DNA from: Odontesthes bonariensis
Lineage: Eukaryota > Chordata > Actinopteri > Atheriniformes > Atherinopsidae
Direction: 5' to 3'
Length of the DNA: 64,000 nt
Assembly: GCF_027942865.1 (NCBI RefSeq)
Contig: NC_134515.1
Location: 16,717,227-16,781,226, forward strand
This document shows, one piece after another, positions 61,016 to 64,000 of the stretch (its first letter is position 1; the number at the start of each line of letters is the position of its first letter). The notes under the pieces are model-generated. The model was not told the origin of the DNA. It worked only from the letters and a program-made list of their open reading frames with translations, and did no database searches. The position numbers and the translations under genes are program-made.

Positions 61016-64000
61016 TCAGTTAAAAATGTTTGTCATTACTGCTTATTCAGTGTTCAGCTAATTATTTTGCCAGTTAAAAGTGGATTAATTACCTTAGCCG
61101 TAGTGGAAATAAGATTGTGATATTTTTTTTCACTTTCACACAACTGTGCCGACATCGTTTAGTCTCCAGGAAAAGTTTACTCTGTATATTCAGTGCAAAC
61201 GAGGCAAAATAAAGCCTCCAATTGAAAACTTTTGCCTTGCACCGTGTGTGTGTGACGGGTCGTGTGGGTGTGCAGTCGATCTGCGGGACAGTTCCCACCT
61301 CACCAAATAGAGCCCGTTATACTTTTGGGTATCCTTGGTGGCTATAAGCCTGTTATTGACTCTCTGGACCCTGAAGAGAAAAAAAAAAAAAAAAGATACA
61401 GGCCCCGAATGAATAACTGTGTTTTTATTTGTGGACATGCGGGCGTGTGGTTTATGTGTGCGGGAGGCGAATCTGTACCACTTGCACAGTCAGCGTGTGC
61501 ATGTAGGCATAGATGGTGTGAACCGGGTGTGTGTTATGTGTTTAGGTTTGGGGATTTTAGTACAGCAGAGGGAGGAGAAAAAGAATTGTAAGAAGAACAT
61601 CCCCGGTCTCACAGCAACTTCAAAAGCCCTGCTTCCCCAGGATATTAAGCGACTGTGATGAAAAATTTAGCAAGCGTTAAATAAGCCACTTTGAAGTGAT
61701 CTGTTTTGGCTCAGCAGTCTTCAAATTTCCGTAGCCCCTCTGCTACAATATAGCCATGTTACTATCGAGGGGGAATAGAAGAAGATCGTGTTGAGTTCAG
61801 GAGTTTTGGCGGAGCTGGCGTGTTAGCAGAAGCCATGCCAACAGTAACTGGTGTGGCCTAAGGCCCGAAGGCACCGCTGCAGCTACTGTTTCCCTTTTGT
61901 AATTCTCTGGCTCCTTTTCTCCTCATTTCCCCTCTCTTGCCCTGATGACTCTTTTTTTTTTTTTTTTCGAGGCCCATGAGTCGGAGGGACACAGATGTTG
62001 TTCACATGTTGGCTTTCAAAGATTTTTTTTTTTTCTTCTTTACTTCCACGTGGGTGTCACACAAATGTAACAGTGGCGAAACCAGGAAGTCGAAGGTTAC
62101 TCTCGGGTCTCGGCTCAGTTCTTTTTTTTTTCTCCACAGCGAGTTTCCTCGTGGAACATGTGTATATGAAAGACATCTTTACTGCGGTTTATCCTGTTTT
62201 CTTTTACGGTTTCTTCCTCCTAAAACAGAACAAACCCAAAATCACTAAAGACGCCATAAAGCAAAAAATATACGTAACAAGGGCTGCATCTGAAAATTCA
62301 CCAATTCATTTCACATTCATCACGTTTAAAGCCATTGTTTTAATTTTTGAGAACTTCAGGTTTCAACGTGCTCCAAATTAATTATTGGGGCAGAGTAAGA
62401 AATGAGAGCCAGTAATGAGTCTGGTATGGTAACTCCATTCTGTCAAGAAACTAGGCTACCATTTAGTTAGTCAAGGGAACCCTCACTGAGATTTTCCTTT
62501 TTTCCTCTTTGCTCATTACTTTAATTGTAATTGTAATCCTTTATTGGAGCTGTCTGCAGTAAAGGAGAGTTATGGTCCGAGTGGGGGCGCGCGCCACAGA
62601 GATATTTCATGATTATTGAGGAAGACGGTCACTAGGTGGCAGCCACTAGTTCGGCCTGGCTGCAATTACAGAGTGGGAAGTGATGGTGAGAAACTGTGTG
62701 CATGTGTCTGCAGGCGAGGCTGTGAGAGCAGAGATTTCTCCAATTCTGGCGTGTTCCTTAAAAGACGGCGTCGCATCGATCCGATGAACCCATTCTGTGT
62801 CTCGTCACGTTGAACTGTAAACGGCACTGATCATATGCACGTGTGGGAAGCATCAATTTTCCTATTTTTGTCGTCTGACTTTGAATAAGTTGCGTCGTTA
62901 CTGAGTGCTATCTGAACAGCGCATTAAAGTGCAGGGCTAATGATGAGGGGAGTAATGTATGAGAGTGACTTAGCTTCATCGGGCTACTGATGCATGTAGT
63001 TTACAAAATAAAAAACATCTGCTCACCACAGTTTGTTTCGGGCGGCCGTGGTAACGTTTTCCCTTTGTAATGCATAAAAGCTCAATTCTCTGTTTCACAG
63101 TACTTATTGTGCATCATGCGCTGTTTGTTTCAGTGGTTAATGACACAGGAAGGGCCCTCCATTTTATTGTTGCTGTGTTGCACTTTTTCCCCTCCTCGCC
63201 CAACCCGGCAGCCAGCCTCCTTAGAGGACTCTGTATGAATTCTCACTGTCATGTCCAAGGACGAGTGGCGCAGGGTCAGCTAATTGCTTTTATGATTATG
63301 ATTTCACGTCAGATTTATCGTGCATGCTCGGAGCACATCTTCCAGGTCCTGCCGACGTTGCTGGCTTGGATGGGGAAAATGAGTTTACAGCTTCTGGCTG
63401 TGACTTCTTGTTTAAGTGCAGGTCACACTTTTTGACTCATTAGAGTTGAACGCAGGGGTGAATCACACAGGCGTTTTCCTGTAAAAGCCTCCGTTTTCTG
63501 TGTCAGTGACTGTACTTGTTTTGCTCATATTTGGCCACATAAGAGCACTTTTATCGCTTTGTCTTCAACATGTGCTGAAGTTTGGAGGTCATGAGCGGGG
63601 AATGACACAGACAGGGATTTTGGTTTTTCTGTCCTTTGAACTTTTTTTTTTTTTTACGAGCCATAAATCTTTCGTCTTTGTTTCTGTTTTGCCGATGAAA
63701 TCATTAAGTTTATTCCACTCATAGCGTGCCAGAATTATCAGTAGACTTCTTTTTGATGTTGTCGACTTTTTTCTTTTTTTTTTTTTCAAGCAATGGTTCC
63801 ACCCACCTCTTTGAAAAGGATGAGCCCAGATGAGTCCAACCCTTTTTATGAATTATTTTCATTTTGTGGTTTCTGCCTTGTGTGTTCAGCTGGACTTGAT
63901 CTGCGTTGCCAGCCCATACAACAGCAATTTTGTTGTTGTTTTTTTGTTGTTGTTGTTTTTTTTTATTTTTATCAAAGCATCGAAAAGGCCTTAAAATCCA

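Overview
This is teleost fish nuclear DNA, probably from a spiny-rayed fish. It has vertebrate multi-exon genes with short introns, fish-type repeats (L2, Rex3-like and Rex1-like LINEs, a tRNA-derived SINE, Tc1-like transposons) and many simple repeats. The gene set corresponds to human 1p36.22, but in a different order: exosc10 > srm > cort/sst2 > masp2-like > < dffa, pex14 >. I rebuilt exons by joining reading frames at GT/AG boundaries and checking each join against remembered human proteins. No alignment software was available.

Layout. 1-2309: upstream flank with a Rex3-like LINE end. 2310-10431: exosc10, 25 coding exons, 892 aa, with the catalytic DEDDY residues all present. 11587-13810: srm, spermidine synthase, 8 exons, 289 aa. 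18140-19200: a compact somatostatin-2/cortistatin gene with a TATA box, a CRE-like site and a poly(A) signal; it encodes the Pro2 form of somatostatin-14. 19.2-44 kb: gene-poor, with LINE fragments, a nearly full-length L2 LINE (about 23.2-28.16 kb), a Tc1 remnant and an antisense L2 copy (39.2-41.1 kb). 44073-48304: a MASP2-like gene that ends after the second CUB domain and so has no complement-control modules and no protease. 50764-54753, minus strand: dffa (ICAD), 6 exons, 317 aa. 55825 to the right edge: the first two coding exons of pex14, transcribed away from dffa; the rest of the window is its large second intron.

The genes do not form a pathway. They are an RNA exosome nuclease, a polyamine enzyme, a neuropeptide, a lectin-pathway protein, an apoptosis nuclease inhibitor and a peroxisome import factor that share a conserved neighbourhood. 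The most unusual item is the MASP2-like locus. Its domains are those needed for dimerisation and binding to mannose-binding lectin or ficolin, with no enzyme, so it may encode a dedicated inhibitor or scaffold rather than a complement protease.
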